This document shows, in pieces, positions 17,758 to 28,168 of a DNA stretch of 64,000 nucleotides (position 1 is its first letter; each line of letters begins with the position of its first letter). The position numbers and the translations under genes are program-made. The notes below the pieces were generated by a model, which had not been told where the DNA came from, ran no database searches, and was given only the letters and a program-made list of their open reading frames with translations. This DNA is from Acanthamoeba sp. SK_2022b (lineage: Eukaryota; Discosea; Longamoebia; Acanthamoebidae), in the NCBI GenBank assembly GCA_027943245.1, contig JANDJZ010000199.1, forward strand, positions 1 through 64,000, given 5' to 3'.

Positions 17758-18660
17758 TTATCTATTTTTTATCAACGGCAACAACCGATCCAGTTGTTTT
17801 TCCACCGCCAGTAACCCTGCCTCGATCGCTTCATCGGCGCGGTGGAAATCCAGCGTCGAGATTTGCGGGCAAAAAGGTTGGATCAGCACGTCCGGCGGAT
17901 CGCTCGCCATCCGGTTACGCTTCAGGCGATTTTCCAGCATCTGAATCGAGGTGCCCATAATCTCCATCGCCGTCGGCGCCGTCGTCGGTTTACGCTGTCG
18001 CATTCTGCCGACGCGCTCTCTCAGACGCCCGCGCCAGGTATCGGCAGGCGCATCGTCCGAACTTTCGTCCTCAATGCGTACCGAGAACAAATCCTGCTGC
18101 ATCAGGTGCGCGTCATGCTGCAGATCGACCGCGATGACGATATCGGCACCCAGCGCCCGGCAAAGGGACACCGGCACCGGATTGACCACCGCGCCATCCA
18201 CCAGCCAATAGCCGTCGGCCCACACCGGCGCCAACAGGCCAGGCATGCTGCAGGAAGCGCGCACCGCCTGATGAATATCGCCTTCGGTCAGCCACAGTTC
18301 GCGGCCGGTGCTGAGATTGGTCGTCACGGCGCCGAACTTCAGCGCGCATTCGGCAATATCGTTGATCTTCAACAGCTGTCCGACGGCGTTAAACACCCGA
18401 TCGCCGCGCAACAGGCCACCACGCTGCCAGGAAAAGTCCATCAGACGAATCACGTCCCAATAGCTGAACGACCGCACCCACTGCTCCATCGCCGGCAGGC
18501 GATGGCTGGCGAACGCCGCGCCCACTAACGCACCGACAGAGCAGCCGGCAACGATATCGACCTCAATTCCCAGTTTCTTTAACGCATTGATCACGCCGAT
18601 GTGCGCCCAGCCTTTAGCCGAGCCAGCTCCCAGCGCCAGTCCGATCTTGATTTGCCGCAT
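17758..18660 (-). CDS. rssA: Patatin-like phospholipase family protein RssA
   Basis: 300 residues. Patatin domain with the oxyanion-hole loop LGAGSAKGWAHIG (residues 10-22), the nucleophile Ser in GCSVG (about residue 41) and the catalytic Asp in VDGAVVNPVPV. Members are lipid acyl hydrolases; the substrate of RssA is not known. GAGG lies 8 nt before ATG 18660. It is followed on the same strand by rssB after about 100 bp, the conserved rssAB arrangement. In S. marcescens the name rssAB is also used for an unrelated two-component pair; that pair is not meant here. Confidence 0.92.
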   Translation of the reverse strand: MRQIKIGLALGAGSAKGWAHIGVINALKKLGIEVDIVAGCSVGALVGAAFASHRLPAMEQWVRSFSYWDVIRLMDFSWQRGGLLRGDRVFNAVGQLLKINDIAECALKFGAVTTNLSTGRELWLTEGDIHQAVRASCSMPGLLAPVWADGYWLVDGAVVNPVPVSLCRALGADIVIAVDLQHDAHLMQQDLFSVRIEDESSDDAPADTWRGRLRERVGRMRQRKPTTAPTAMEIMGTSIQMLENRLKRNRMASDPPDVLIQPFCPQISTLDFHRADEAIEAGLLAVEKQLDRLLPLIKNR

Positions 18661-18778
18661 AGCGCCATCCTCTCGGTAACAGGGGGTATCTGCTTTCAGG
18701 GTAGATTGTCACTGACGAATATTGTTAGGTAACATATGCGCTAAATTCATTTTCTGCCTCGTCTTCTCAGGAGTTATT

Positions 18779-19243
18779 TTGCCCGAATCATGCCCATGCG
18801 GCAGCGGACTGGCGTATAACGCATGCTGTGCCCCTTTTATCAGCGGCAATCAACCGGCGCCGACGCCCGGCCAGCTGATGCGTTCACGCTTCACCGCCTA
18901 CGTGAATCATAACGTCGATTATCTGATCGCCACCTGGCACCCCGACTGCGGCGCCGAAGCCTGGCGCAATGCGATCGTCGACAGCTTTAAAAATACCGAA
19001 TGGCTGGGCCTGACGATCGTGGAAGAGAAAGCCGGCCATGAGCCGGACGAAGGCTTCGTCGAATTCATCGCCCTTTTTACCGATGGCGAAAGCGGCGAAC
19101 CGCAGGCGATGCATGAGCGCTCGCGCTTCCTTCGTCGCGATCAACGTTGGTATTATATCGACGGCACCAAACCCCAGCCCGGCAGAAATGCGATTTGTCC
19201 CTGTGGCTCAGGGAAAAAATACAAGAAGTGCTGCGGGCGCTAG
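18779..19243 (+). CDS. ychJ: YchJ family SEC-C motif protein
   Basis: 154 residues with a SEC-C zinc motif at each end: SCPCGSG-CC near residue 5 and ICPCGSGKKYKKCCG at the C-terminus. Between them is an NTF2-like fold (RSRFTAYVNHNVDYLIATWHP; QRWYYIDGTKP). The likely start is TTG 18779, because AGGAG lies 6 nt upstream and the protein then begins just before the first Cys motif, as in relatives; the in-frame ATG at 18722 would add an odd hydrophobic leader. Biochemical role unknown. It precedes purU, as in E. coli. Confidence 0.85.
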   Translation: MPESCPCGSGLAYNACCAPFISGNQPAPTPGQLMRSRFTAYVNHNVDYLIATWHPDCGAEAWRNAIVDSFKNTEWLGLTIVEEKAGHEPDEGFVEFIALFTDGESGEPQAMHERSRFLRRDQRWYYIDGTKPQPGRNAICPCGSGKKYKKCCGR

Positions 19244-19311
19244 CCGGCCGGCGCTTCACGTTTACGCCTGCGCAGACAGGCCGTTCAGTATCAGACAGGA
19301 TCCTCAACCCC

Positions 19312-20160
19312 ATGCCACACCAAAATGTACAACGGAAAGTGTTACGCACCATCTGCCCGGACGCCAAAGGGCTGATCGCCAAGATCACCAACATCTGTTA
19401 CAAGCACGAACTCAATATCGTTCAGAATAATGAGTTCGTCGATCACCGCACCGGGCGTTTCTTCATGCGTACCGAGCTGGAAGGCATTTTCAACGACAAC
19501 ACGCTGCTGGCCGATCTGGACAGCGCGCTGCCGGAAGGTTCGCTGCGCGAGCTGCACAGCACCGGGCGCCGTCGCATCGTGGTGCTGGTCACCAAAGAGG
19601 CTCACTGCCTGGGCGATCTGTTGATGAAAAGCGCCTATGGCGGCCTCGACGTTGAAATCGCCGCCGTGATCGGCAACCACGACACGCTGCAATCGCTCGT
19701 GGAACGTTTCGATATTCCTTTCCATCTGGTGAGCCACGAAGGCTTGACGCGTGAACAACACGACCGCGAAATGACGGCCCAGATCGATCAATATCAGCCG
19801 GATTACGTGGTGCTGGCCAAATATATGCGCGTGCTGACCCCGGCCTTCGTGCAGCATTATCCGAATCAGGTGATCAACATTCACCATTCGTTCCTGCCGG
19901 CGTTTATCGGCGCGCGTCCTTACCACCAGGCCTATGAGCGCGGGGTAAAAATCATCGGCGCCACCGCCCACTACGTTAACGACAATCTCGACGAAGGCCC
20001 GATCATCATGCAGGACGTGATCCACGTCGATCACACCTATTCCGCCGAGGATATGATGCGCGCCGGGCGCGACGTAGAGAAAAATGTGCTCAGCCGCGCG
20101 CTGTATCAGGTGCTGGCACAGCGCGTCTTCGTCTACGGCAACCGCACCGTTATTCTGTAA
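19312..20160 (+). CDS. purU: Formyltetrahydrofolate deformylase
   Basis: 282 residues. It hydrolyses 10-formyl-THF to formate and THF, feeding formate to PurT and balancing one-carbon pools. Residues 8-85 form an ACT domain (LRTICPDAKGLIAKITNICY). The C-terminal formyltransferase-like domain contains the NIHHSFLPAFIGARPYHQAY block with the catalytic His and the LDEGPIIMQDV segment with Asp. ATG 19312 (MPHQN) matches the known start and has AGGA upstream. It lies 68 bp after ychJ and 176 bp before the first tRNA-Tyr gene. Confidence 0.96.
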   Translation: MPHQNVQRKVLRTICPDAKGLIAKITNICYKHELNIVQNNEFVDHRTGRFFMRTELEGIFNDNTLLADLDSALPEGSLRELHSTGRRRIVVLVTKEAHCLGDLLMKSAYGGLDVEIAAVIGNHDTLQSLVERFDIPFHLVSHEGLTREQHDREMTAQIDQYQPDYVVLAKYMRVLTPAFVQHYPNQVINIHHSFLPAFIGARPYHQAYERGVKIIGATAHYVNDNLDEGPIIMQDVIHVDHTYSAEDMMRAGRDVEKNVLSRALYQVLAQRVFVYGNRTVIL

Positions 20161-20247
20161 TCGTTCAATAAATCGGTGCATTTCGTTCAGGGATGCACCG
20201 TCAAGAATAAAAAAACGGCAAACGATTCATTTTCTGCATTTCAATGC

Positions 20248-20275
20248 TTTACACATCCGCTTCATTTGATATGAT
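20248..20275 (+). promoter_or_regulatory. tyrT-type promoter
   Basis: TTTACA (20248-20253), 16 bp, TATGAT (20270-20275) and then a GC-rich discriminator gcgccccgc. This is the arrangement of the E. coli tyrT promoter, the classic stringently controlled stable-RNA promoter. Transcription should begin near 20282. Confidence 0.8.
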
Positions 20276-20336
20276 GCGCCCCGCTTACCGAGACAGCGCT
20301 CTCGCAAGCAAGGCCAGTTAAATAGCCATGTAATAT

Positions 20337-20352
20337 GGTGGGGTTCCCGAGC

Positions 20353-20384
<32 letters not shown>

Positions 20385-20421
20385 ACTGACTTCGAAGGTT
20401 CGAATCCTTCCCCCACCACCA
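20337..20421 (+). tRNA. tyrT: tRNA-Tyr (GTA)
   Basis: 85 nt from GGTGGGGTTCCCGAG to the encoded CCA. It has a long variable arm (class II), the anticodon GTA in agactGTAaatct and the T loop ggttcgaatcc. First of two near-identical copies in one operon. Confidence 0.98.
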
Positions 20422-20517
20422 TCTTTTCTCCGCCAGGAGCGAAGAAGCAGTAAAGAAGCCGGCCAGGTTTCTTCCGGATAAAACCGGAGCAACAATTAGT
20501 AAATCCATGAATATCAT

Positions 20518-20533
20518 GGTGGGGTTCCCGAGC

Positions 20534-20565
<32 letters not shown>

Positions 20566-20602
20566 ACAGACTTCGAAGGTTCGAATCCTTCCCCCACCAC
20601 CA
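20518..20602 (+). tRNA. tyrV: tRNA-Tyr (GTA), second copy
   Basis: 85 nt, identical to the first copy except in the variable arm (cacaga for cactga). It is 96 bp downstream and clearly co-transcribed. Its 3' end is the start of the rtT-like repeat unit. Confidence 0.98.
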
Positions 20603-20832
20603 TCTCTTGCAAAAACTCCCTAAACCGACTTAAAGCACACCGCATCCATAATGCTCCGCACCGGGGAAGGATGAGAAGCTTCGACCAAGGTTCGAGTCTC
20701 ACGCAGTGAGACAACGCGCTTTAGCGCGGCCCGCAGGGTGAGTCGCACAGCGACGAATCATCCTTCCCCCACCACCATCTCTTGCAGAACATTCCCAAAT
20801 CGACTTAAAGCACATCGCCCCCAATGCTCTCG
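20586..20832 (+). repeat. rtT-type repeat following tRNA-Tyr
   Basis: The last 17 bases of tRNA-Tyr (tccttcccccaccacca) recur exactly at 20761, 175 bp later. In both places they are followed by related sequence (atctcttgca, then acttaaagcaca, then aatgct) over about 70 bp. This period and the carried-over tRNA 3' end match the 178-bp repeats of the E. coli tyrT locus, whose processed rtT RNA was linked to relief of a relaxed phenotype. The second unit here is incomplete. The first unit contains the hairpin tctcacgcagtgaga. Confidence 0.75.
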
Positions 20833-20971
20833 TATCAATAAAACTCAATTACCCCCCCTTATTCCCCGCGTTCACCTCGATGTTTTATTTCCTCACTCCC
20901 AGCCGTAACTTGAACTCCGGCCGACAATTCGCTATACCACTGGCTTCTTTAGTGCAGTAAGGAACAGGTGG

Positions 20972-21544
20972 ATGCGAAACAATATTTGCGTTTTTTGTGG
21001 CGCCAGTGAAGGCGTCAATCCCGCTTATGCCGAGCAGGCTCGTCAACTGGGGCAGCTGCTGGCCGCACAGGGGCGCCGTTTAATCTACGGCGGCGGCAAG
21101 AAAGGATTGATGGGGATCGTGGCAGATGCCGTGTTGGCGGCGGGCGGTGAAGCTGTCGGCATTATCCCCGAGCGCCTGGTTGAAGCGGAAACCGCGCATC
21201 GCGGCCTGACCGAACTGGAAGTGGTGCCTGATATGCATACGCGCAAAGCCCGTATGGCCGCGCTGGCGGACGGTTTTATCGCCCTGCCCGGCGGCATCGG
21301 CACGTTGGAAGAGTTGTTTGAAATCTGGACCTGGGGACAAATCGGCTATCACAACAAGCCGGTCGGCCTGCTGAACGTTAACGGCTTCTACCGCCCGCTG
21401 AGCCAATTCCTCGAACACGTCGCCGATCAGGGCTTTATGCGCCACGACTATCTCGGCACCCTGCACATCAGTGAATCGGCGCAAACGCTGCTGCAACAGT
21501 TTGACGATTATCAACCCAAAAATTACGACCGCTGGGCGAAATAA
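20972..21544 (+). CDS. LOG family protein (TIGR00730)
   Basis: 190 residues, Rossmann fold with the LOG signature [16 protein letters not shown] and the CVFCGAS start. LOG enzymes release free base from nucleoside 5'-monophosphates (phosphoribohydrolase), cytokinin activation being the best-known case; the physiological substrate here is unknown. AAGGA lies 11 nt before ATG 20972. Monocistronic between the tRNA-Tyr locus and xthA. Confidence 0.9.
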   Translation: MRNNICVFCGASEGVNPAYAEQARQLGQLLAAQGRRLIYGGGKKGLMGIVADAVLAAGGEAVGIIPERLVEAETAHRGLTELEVVPDMHTRKARMAALADGFIALPGGIGTLEELFEIWTWGQIGYHNKPVGLLNVNGFYRPLSQFLEHVADQGFMRHDYLGTLHISESAQTLLQQFDDYQPKNYDRWAK

Positions 21545-21645
21545 ACCCGCTGCGCAGCCAGCGGCCCTACCGCTGTCTGCGTTACATTTCCCGCCAAACT
21601 CTGCTATTATCACAGCACATTTTTCTCGTGAAAACGGCACCGCTC

Positions 21646-22452
21646 ATGAAGTTTGTCTCTTTTAATATCAATGGACTGCGCGCGCGTCCGCATCAGCTGG
21701 CGGCAATTATCGAACAGCACCAGCCCGACGTGATCGGCCTGCAAGAAACGAAAGTTCACGACGACATGTTCCCGCTGGAAGAAGTCAGCCAGCACGGCTA
21801 TCACGTGTTCTATCACGGGCAAAAAGGCCATTACGGCGTAGCGCTGCTGACCAAAGCGGAGCCTCTGGCCGTGCGCCGCGGTTTCCCGACCGATGAAGAA
21901 GATGCGCAGCGTCGCATCATCATGGCCGATCTGGCGACGCCGCAGGGCACGCTGACGGTGATCAACGGCTACTTCCCGCAAGGTGAAAGCCGTGACCACC
22001 CGATCAAATTCCCGGCTAAAACACGCTTTTATCAGGATTTGCAAAACTACCTGGAGCAGCAGCTGTCGGCGGAATCCCCGGTGTTGATCATGGGTGACAT
22101 GAACATCAGCCCGAGCGATTATGACATTGGCATCGGCGAAGACAGCCGTAAACGCTGGCTGCGCACCGGCAAGTGTTCCTTCCTGCCGGAAGAGCGCGAA
22201 TGGATGGACCGCCTGCTGAACTGGGGCCTGGTAGACACCTATCGCCACGCCAATCCGGGGCGCAACGACGAATTCTCGTGGTTCGACTACCGTTCCAAAG
22301 GGTTCGACGACAACCGCGGCCTGCGTATCGATCTGCTGCTGGCCAGTACCCCGCTGGCTTCGCGCTGCATCGCCACCGGCATCGATTATCAAACCCGCGG
22401 TATGGAAAAACCTTCCGACCATGCGCCGGTCTGGGCGGAGTTTACGCTGTAA
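21646..22452 (+). CDS. xthA: Exonuclease III
   Basis: 268 residues. AP endonuclease and 3'-5' exonuclease of base excision repair. The EEP-fold motifs are [16 protein letters not shown] (metal-binding Glu), [30 protein letters not shown] and [34 protein letters not shown] (in two blocks), [10 protein letters not shown] (catalytic His). ATG 21646 ([10 protein letters not shown]) is the start used by relatives. A GTG at 21628 is in frame but adds six unsupported residues. A terminator separates it from nudG. Confidence 0.97.
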   Translation: MKFVSFNINGLRARPHQLAAIIEQHQPDVIGLQETKVHDDMFPLEEVSQHGYHVFYHGQKGHYGVALLTKAEPLAVRRGFPTDEEDAQRRIIMADLATPQGTLTVINGYFPQGESRDHPIKFPAKTRFYQDLQNYLEQQLSAESPVLIMGDMNISPSDYDIGIGEDSRKRWLRTGKCSFLPEEREWMDRLLNWGLVDTYRHANPGRNDEFSWFDYRSKGFDDNRGLRIDLLLASTPLASRCIATGIDYQTRGMEKPSDHAPVWAEFTL

Positions 22453-22459
22453 CCCCATC

Positions 22460-22483
22460 ACCCCGGCGCTCGCCGGGGTTTTA
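22460..22483 (+). terminator. Terminator between xthA and nudG
   Basis: Perfect 8-bp stem ccccggcg/cgccgggg with a two-base loop and four T, 8 bp after the xthA stop. Confidence 0.85.
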
Positions 22484-22496
22484 CTCTGTGAAGCCA

Positions 22497-22898
22497 ATGA
22501 AAATTATCGACGTGGTAGCCGCTATTCTGGAACAGAACGGCCACATTTTACTGGCCCAGCGCGGCACAGGCAGCGATCAGGCCGGTCTGTGGGAGTTTCC
22601 CGGCGGCAAGGTTGAAACGGGCGAAAGCCAGCCAGAAGCGCTGGCGCGCGAGCTGGATGAAGAATTGGGAATTTGCGCCCGTATCGGCGACTATGTGGGC
22701 AGCAATCAGTGGCAGCAAGGCGAACGCATCATCCGCCTGCACGCCTGGCAAGTCACGGCGTTCTCCGGTGAACTGCAACAACGCTGCCACTCGGCGTTGG
22801 TCTGGGTTACGCCGCAGCAGGCGCAGGAATACGCCCTGGCGCCCGCCGACGTTCCACTGCTGGCGGACTATATCGCCGCGCAAAGCGGTGCACGCTGA
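22497..22898 (+). CDS. nudG: CTP pyrophosphohydrolase NudG (Nudix)
   Basis: 133 residues. Nudix hydrolase of the MutT subfamily; in E. coli it removes oxidised and methylated pyrimidine nucleotides such as 5-methyl-dCTP and 2-hydroxy-dATP. The Nudix box is GGKVETGESQPEALARELDEE plus LG (residues about 37-59), and the substrate-specificity region is ALVWVTPQQAQEYALAPADVP. ATG 22497 matches the E. coli start; GTG 22488 is also in frame. The xthA-nudG pairing as DNA-repair and pool-cleaning neighbours is conserved. Confidence 0.92.
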   Translation: MKIIDVVAAILEQNGHILLAQRGTGSDQAGLWEFPGGKVETGESQPEALARELDEELGICARIGDYVGSNQWQQGERIIRLHAWQVTAFSGELQQRCHSALVWVTPQQAQEYALAPADVPLLADYIAAQSGAR

Positions 22899-22919
22899 GC
22901 GCGGCGACAGGTTACATCG

Positions 22920-23216
22920 TCACTTCTTCAATCGCACCCAAATCAAGGGGTTGGTGCCGATGGTGTTAGGCTCACGCACGCACTGCAGCACTTCCCCTTC
23001 CACTTTAAGCACCGCGCCCTCGGAATAGTTTTGATTCTGGTAGACGCAACAGCGGTTGCAGGGCTGTGCCGGCGGTGGGTTGACGCCGCTTTTGGCCGTG
23101 CCCCAAATCTCCGGCGAAACCGGTAACACCACGTCCACATCGCCGCGATTGGCGACTGCCAGGCCGGAAAACATCAGGGCAGCGGCAGCCAATCCCCCAC
23201 TGAGTCCACGCTTCAT
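22920..23216 (-). CDS. ynjH: DUF1496 protein YnjH, exported
   Basis: 98 residues. A Sec signal peptide (residues 1-22, ending GLAVA) precedes a small domain with [17 protein letters not shown] and a C-terminal LIWVRLKK. The clustered Cys residues suggest periplasmic disulfides. Function unknown. Its ATG overlaps the topB stop by 4 bp (ATGA), so it is translationally coupled to topB. Confidence 0.88.
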   Translation of the reverse strand: MKRGLSGGLAAAALMFSGLAVANRGDVDVVLPVSPEIWGTAKSGVNPPPAQPCNRCCVYQNQNYSEGAVLKVEGEVLQCVREPNTIGTNPLIWVRLKK

Positions 23217-25138
23217 TCACTCTTCTCCTGCGCCTTGCCGGCGCTTTTCCTGCGTTTTTTGCCTCCGCTGGAGGGCGGCGGCGGCAATCCACGAAACGCC
23301 ATGCTCGCCCGGCTCTGCTTAGCCTGATAAATCAGCTCTTGCAGCGTGCCGACCAACGGCTGCATAAAGTCCTGATAGCGGCAGGATTTCTCGCTGATTT
23401 GCGTCAGCGTGGCTTCCCAGTTGGCCGTCATATCAGGGCGCGCAGCAAGATCCGGCAGCGAGTGAATCAACGCGCGCCCGGTTTCGCTGGAGTGAATATA
23501 GCGTCCCTTCTTGTACAGAAACGCCCGCTTGAACAGCAATTCGATGATCCCCGCTCGCGTCGCTTCCGTTCCTAAACCATCGGTCGCCCGCAGGATTTTC
23601 TTTAACGCTTTATCTTGTACGAATCGCGCGATGCCGGTCATAGCCGACAGCAGGCTGGCGTCGGTAAACGGCCGCGGCGGCTGCGTCTGGCGCTCCACCA
23701 CTTCACCGCGTTCGCACAGCAGCTCATCGCCTTTGTCCACCACCGGCAGCGGTGCACCTTCGTTTTCCTCATCGCGCTCCTTGCTGCCCAACAGCGTGCG
23801 CCAGCCGGCTTCCGCCAGGAAACGCGCCTTGGCGATAAATTTGCCGCCGGCGATATCCAGCTCGATCACGCATTTGCGGAACACCGCATCCGGACAAAAC
23901 TGCATCAGGTACTGGCGCGCCACCAGCCCATACACGTTCCGTTCATCCTGCGTCAAATTGACCTTGCCGGCGCGGGCGGTGGGAATGATGGCATGGTGCG
24001 CATCGACCTTTTTATCGTCCCAGCAGCGGTTGCGGCGATCGCTGTCGATCACCGGCTGCGGATACAGCTCGGGTTGGTGCACGCTGATGGCGTTCAGCAC
24101 CGCGTGGCGGCCGGCAAAATGCTCTTCCGGCAGATAGCGGCAGTCGGAACGCGGATAGGTGATCAATTTGTGGGTTTCGTACAGCCGCTGGCAAACGTCC
24201 AGCACCTGTTGCGCGCTGAGGTTGTAGCGCCGGGCCGCCTCGATTTGCAGCGTGGAAAGCGAGAACGGCAGCGGTGCGGTATCTGATTCCCGTTTATCAT
24301 TATAGGCCGTGACCAGGGCCGGCTGGCCCTCGATGCGCTTGACCACGTGTTCCGCCAACGGCCGGTGCAGCAAACGCCCTTCTTCATCCTGATAAGGTTC
24401 ACAGGAGTCGCTGGGTTGCCACAGCGCCACAAAGCGTTCTTCTTTCGGCGTGACGATGTGCGCCTTAACCTCAAAGAAGTCTTTTGGCACGAAGTTTTCG
24501 ATCTCTTCGTCGCGACGCACCACCAATCCGAGCACCGGCGTCTGCACCCTGCCCACCGACAGCACGCCGTCGTAACCGGCGTTGCGGCCCAACAGCGTAT
24601 AGGCGCGGGTCATATTGATGCCGTACAGCCAGTCGGCGCGCGAACGCGCCAGCGCGGACACGCACAGCGGGATAAAGTCTCGGTTGTCGCGCAGGCGCTC
24701 GACCGCACGCTCCACCGCCTGCGGGTTGAGATCGTTGATCAGACAGCGGCGCACGTTCTGGCGCTTCTCCGCCGTCAAATCCAGGTAGTCCAGCACCTCA
24801 TCCACCAGCAGTTGCCCTTCGCGATCCGGGTCACCGGCGTGAACCACTTCATCGGCTTCGAGCAGCAGCTTTTTAATCGCGTTGAGCTGTTTGCTGACCG
24901 AAGGCCGCGGCTGCAAGCGCCATTTTTCGGGGATGATCGGCAGATCCGCCAACGACCAGCGCGCATAGCGGCTGTCATAGGCGTCAGGCTGAGCCTGCTC
25001 CAGCAGGTGGCCGACGCACCAGGTCACCACGTCGTTGTTGCCACAGGCGATATAGCCGTCGCCGCGGCGATGCGGCTTGGGCAAGACGTCGGCAATGGCG
25101 CGCGCCAAACTCGGTTTCTCGGCTATGAACAGTCGCAT
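23213..25138 (-). CDS. topB: DNA topoisomerase III
   Basis: 641 residues, type IA topoisomerase that decatenates replication and recombination intermediates with RecQ and SSB. The TOPRIM domain has [11 protein letters not shown] with the catalytic Glu7 and [15 protein letters not shown]. The active-site Tyr is in [15 protein letters not shown] (about residue 330), and [15 protein letters not shown] is a further family block. The C-terminus is short and basic ([17 protein letters not shown]) and lacks the zinc-finger region of topoisomerase I. Its ATG overlaps the mnmH stop (TAATG). Confidence 0.97.
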   Translation of the reverse strand: MRLFIAEKPSLARAIADVLPKPHRRGDGYIACGNNDVVTWCVGHLLEQAQPDAYDSRYARWSLADLPIIPEKWRLQPRPSVSKQLNAIKKLLLEADEVVHAGDPDREGQLLVDEVLDYLDLTAEKRQNVRRCLINDLNPQAVERAVERLRDNRDFIPLCVSALARSRADWLYGINMTRAYTLLGRNAGYDGVLSVGRVQTPVLGLVVRRDEEIENFVPKDFFEVKAHIVTPKEERFVALWQPSDSCEPYQDEEGRLLHRPLAEHVVKRIEGQPALVTAYNDKRESDTAPLPFSLSTLQIEAARRYNLSAQQVLDVCQRLYETHKLITYPRSDCRYLPEEHFAGRHAVLNAISVHQPELYPQPVIDSDRRNRCWDDKKVDAHHAIIPTARAGKVNLTQDERNVYGLVARQYLMQFCPDAVFRKCVIELDIAGGKFIAKARFLAEAGWRTLLGSKERDEENEGAPLPVVDKGDELLCERGEVVERQTQPPRPFTDASLLSAMTGIARFVQDKALKKILRATDGLGTEATRAGIIELLFKRAFLYKKGRYIHSSETGRALIHSLPDLAARPDMTANWEATLTQISEKSCRYQDFMQPLVGTLQELIYQAKQSRASMAFRGLPPPPSSGGKKRRKSAGKAQEKSE

Positions 25139-26256
25139 TAATCACCGTTTTTCTGGCTGAACGTCATCAAGAATTCTCTTACTTCTGCATAGTTCCCACG
25201 GAAGACGATCCGCTGGGCTTTCTTTTCCAACTGATAGCAATACATCGGATCGTAGTACTGCTGCAACAGAGGCGCCAACCATTCGCGGTGCGCGTCGCCC
25301 TGGCCGCTGAGGCGCTGAGCCCGCAGCGCCGCCTCCAACCGCTGCGTCAGCTGCTGGAAGCGCTCCAGGCCCAAACGGCGGCGGATGGCGAACAGGCCGT
25401 GATGCAAATAGTCGTCGTACTGCCGCCAACCTTCTTCCACGCCATAGGCCTGTTCGAACTGTTCGCGCATACCGTCGATATATTCCGCCTGCAGGCGCGC
25501 CAGGCGAATGTCGAACGGATCGTCGATCACCGCCACCGGTGCCTGCTGCATGCCGTTGAACAACGGCAACGGCAGATTGTTGCTGCCGATGATCCGCCCT
25601 TCGTCTTCCAGCACCCAACGGCGGCTGCCACCATGCTGTTTTTTCAGCAATAACACAGCCAGACGATTCTCAAAATCTATCTGCGAGCTCTGTCCCGCCA
25701 GCGTTCGGCCAAAAGATGAACCGCGATGGCGCGCCGCGCCTTCCAGATCGACGCCGTCGGCCAGTTCGTTGACCAGCAGCGTCTTGCCGCTGCCGGTATT
25801 GCCGCCCACCAGGGCCATCGGCAATGCCGCGCTTTGCGTCAGTACACCGAGCAGATAATTGCGCAGTGCCTTATAACCGCCAGTGATACGCGGATAATCC
25901 ACACCGGCCTCATGCAGCCATTGCTGCACCAGCTGCGAGCGCAGCCCGCCGCGGAAGCAGTAAATATAGCCTGCGGGCCGCTCTGCGCAGGCCGCCAGCC
26001 AGGCGGCGGTGCGCTGTTCGCGCAGTTTGCCGTTCACCAGACTGTGGCCAAGCGCGATCGCCGCTTGTTGACCATGCTGTTTATAGCAGGTACCGACCGC
26101 CTGCCGCTCGCTGTCGATCATCAGCGGCAAATTCACCGCCTGTGCAAAGGCGCCCTGCTGAAACTCAATCGGCGCGCGCACGTCAATCAGCGGCACGTCC
26201 TGCAAAAAAATGCGTTGATAATCGGCGCAGTCCGGTCTTCCTGGCATGTTGGACAC
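25138..26256 (-). CDS. mnmH: tRNA 2-selenouridine synthase
   Basis: 372 residues, also called SelU or YbbB. It replaces sulfur by selenium at U34 of certain tRNAs, using selenophosphate. The N-terminal rhodanese domain ([13 protein letters not shown]) has the active Cys100 in [11 protein letters not shown]; the C-terminal P-loop domain has [15 protein letters not shown]. The start is GTG 26256, overlapping the selD stop (TAGTG); ATG 26247 is possible. Coupling to selD, which makes its co-substrate, is functionally sensible; in E. coli the gene is elsewhere. Confidence 0.95.
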   Translation of the reverse strand: MSNMPGRPDCADYQRIFLQDVPLIDVRAPIEFQQGAFAQAVNLPLMIDSERQAVGTCYKQHGQQAAIALGHSLVNGKLREQRTAAWLAACAERPAGYIYCFRGGLRSQLVQQWLHEAGVDYPRITGGYKALRNYLLGVLTQSAALPMALVGGNTGSGKTLLVNELADGVDLEGAARHRGSSFGRTLAGQSSQIDFENRLAVLLLKKQHGGSRRWVLEDEGRIIGSNNLPLPLFNGMQQAPVAVIDDPFDIRLARLQAEYIDGMREQFEQAYGVEEGWRQYDDYLHHGLFAIRRRLGLERFQQLTQRLEAALRAQRLSGQGDAHREWLAPLLQQYYDPMYCYQLEKKAQRIVFRGNYAEVREFLMTFSQKNGD

Positions 26257-27299
26257 TACACGACCTCGATTAGCGGCTTACCGGCTGATGCCACATGCAG
26301 CTCACCGATGGCCTCAAGCGTGATACCGTGCTGCTTGGCAATCGCCAGCACCTGCGCCTCCGACTCAGGCAATACCGCCAACAGCAAGCCGCCGGAGGTT
26401 TGCGGATCGCACAGCAGCTGGCGCTGCAAATCGCTCATCTCGCCCACCAGATGGCCATAGCTATCGAAGTTGCGCCCGGTGCCGCCCGGCACACAGCCTT
26501 CGGCAATATACGCCTCGACGTCCGGCAGCTTCGGCACCCGATCGAACCAGACCGTCGCCTGCAGACCGGAGCCCTGGCACACCTCGCTCAGGTGACCCAG
26601 CAGGCCAAAGCCGGTGATATCGGTCATCGCCGTGACGCCCGCCACCTCGGCAAAGTCGGCGCCCGGCTTGTTCAGGCGGCACATCACTTCCGTCGCCAGG
26701 CCCTGATGCTCAGGGCGCAGCTTGCTTTGCTTCTCGGCGGTCGTCAGCACGCCGATGCCCAGCGGTTTGGTCAGATAGAGTTTCGCACCGGCCTGTGCGG
26801 CGCTGTTTTTCTTCACCCGCTCGGTATTGACCACGCCGGTCACCGCCAGGCCGAAAATTGGTTCCGGCGCATCGATGGAATGGCCACCGGCCAGCGCGAT
26901 GCCCGCCTGCTGGCAGGCGAAACGCCCGCCGTCGATCACCTGCTGCGCCACCTCCGGTGGCAGTTTGGCGATCGGCCAGCCAAGAATGGCGATCGCCATG
27001 ATCGGTTTGCCGCCCATGGCGTACACGTCGCTGATGGCGTTTGCGGCCGCAATGCGGCCGAAATCGAACGGATCGTCGACGATCGGCATGAAGAAATCGG
27101 TGGTGCTGATGATGCCGACGCCGTTGCCGATGTCGTACACCGCCGCGTCGTCGCGGGTTTCATTGCCGACCAGCAGGCGCGGATCGACAAACTTTTCCCG
27201 CTCGCTGTGCAAGATGGTTTCGAGAACTTTCGGTGAGATTTTGCAGCCGCAGCCAGCGCCATGGCTGTACTGGGTTAAACGGATCGCTGGCGATGTCAT
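26256..27299 (-). CDS. selD: Selenide, water dikinase SelD
   Basis: 347 residues. It makes selenophosphate from selenide and ATP for selenocysteine and selenouridine synthesis. The N-terminal loop [12 protein letters not shown] has Cys17 (catalytic) and Cys19, so this is the Cys form, not a Sec form. Other motifs are [31 protein letters not shown] and the Gly-rich [11 protein letters not shown]. It heads the overlapping series selD-mnmH-topB-ynjH on the minus strand. Confidence 0.97.
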   Translation of the reverse strand: MTSPAIRLTQYSHGAGCGCKISPKVLETILHSEREKFVDPRLLVGNETRDDAAVYDIGNGVGIISTTDFFMPIVDDPFDFGRIAAANAISDVYAMGGKPIMAIAILGWPIAKLPPEVAQQVIDGGRFACQQAGIALAGGHSIDAPEPIFGLAVTGVVNTERVKKNSAAQAGAKLYLTKPLGIGVLTTAEKQSKLRPEHQGLATEVMCRLNKPGADFAEVAGVTAMTDITGFGLLGHLSEVCQGSGLQATVWFDRVPKLPDVEAYIAEGCVPGGTGRNFDSYGHLVGEMSDLQRQLLCDPQTSGGLLLAVLPESEAQVLAIAKQHGITLEAIGELHVASAGKPLIEVV

Positions 27300-27456
27300 A
27301 GTCCACTCCCTTCGGTAACGGCACTCAAGATATCATAGGGTAGCGCTTGCCGAGGGGATTGATAAGAGCGGGCCGCCGATATGCGAACGGCCTGCTCAGA
27401 AACCATGCAATTTTGCGGGGTTTGGCGCATTTTCGCCGCGCCCCGCGGGAGAAAAC

Positions 27457-28008
27457 TCAGAAATAGCTGACGAAAGGCGCGCTGTCCGGCGGCGTCACCT
27501 TGGTGGCGGCCTTCAGCTGTGGCGTGCCCAGATAGAGGAAACCGACGATCTCATCCTGCTCGCGGCAGCCGAAGGCTTCGCGCACCAGCGCATGCTCGGT
27601 CCAGGCGCCGGTGCGCCAGATGCCGTTAAAGCCCTGCGCCAGCGCCGCCATCTGCATCGCCTGCACCGCGCAACCGGCGGAAACCACCTGCTCCCAACGC
27701 GGCACCTTGGTCTCTTCAGTACAGTGGGCGATGACGGTGATGATCAGCGGTGCGCGGAACGGCGCCTTGGTGGCCTTTTCGATCGCCGCTTCGTCCAGTT
27801 GATCCTGCTTCGCCGCCGCCTGCAGCAGCTGGCTGAAGCGCTCCAGGCCCTGATTTTCGATCATCACGAAACGCCACGGCTGCAGCGCGCCGTGATCGGG
27901 CGCACGCAGGCCCGCGTTGATGATATTTTGACGCACTTCCCCCGCCGGCGCCGGTTCCGCCAGGCGCGAAGCCGAGCGGCGATTCAATAAAAGATCCAGA
28001 GCATCCAT
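27457..28008 (-). CDS. ydjA: Nitroreductase family protein YdjA
   Basis: 183 residues, a minimal FMN-dependent nitroreductase. FMN-binding motifs are [10 protein letters not shown] at the N-terminus, the segment [14 protein letters not shown], and GFNGIWRTG with the family's C-terminal GFLYLGTP. The native substrate is unknown. It is divergent from sppA, as in E. coli; the region between holds both promoters. Confidence 0.94.
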   Translation of the reverse strand: MDALDLLLNRRSASRLAEPAPAGEVRQNIINAGLRAPDHGALQPWRFVMIENQGLERFSQLLQAAAKQDQLDEAAIEKATKAPFRAPLIITVIAHCTEETKVPRWEQVVSAGCAVQAMQMAALAQGFNGIWRTGAWTEHALVREAFGCREQDEIVGFLYLGTPQLKAATKVTPPDSAPFVSYF

Positions 28009-28168
28009 CGTAAACTCCTGATAACAATTTTCATTCCGGCCACGTTAACATAGCTAAACGACGAGTTACAGCCTCGGCGATAGCGTCTGCGTGCCACGAT
28101 TTAAAGCTGACATTTACCCGGCCGCTCATTAGGATAGCGGAACATTCTCGACTCTTGTTGGAGAGCAC

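Noticed and set aside
20514..20714. Minus-strand frames over the tRNA-Tyr and rtT region
   Set aside because: They encode antisense of tRNA copies (a repeated segment MVVGEGFEPSKSVTADLQSA), a common false annotation next to tRNA-Tyr genes.
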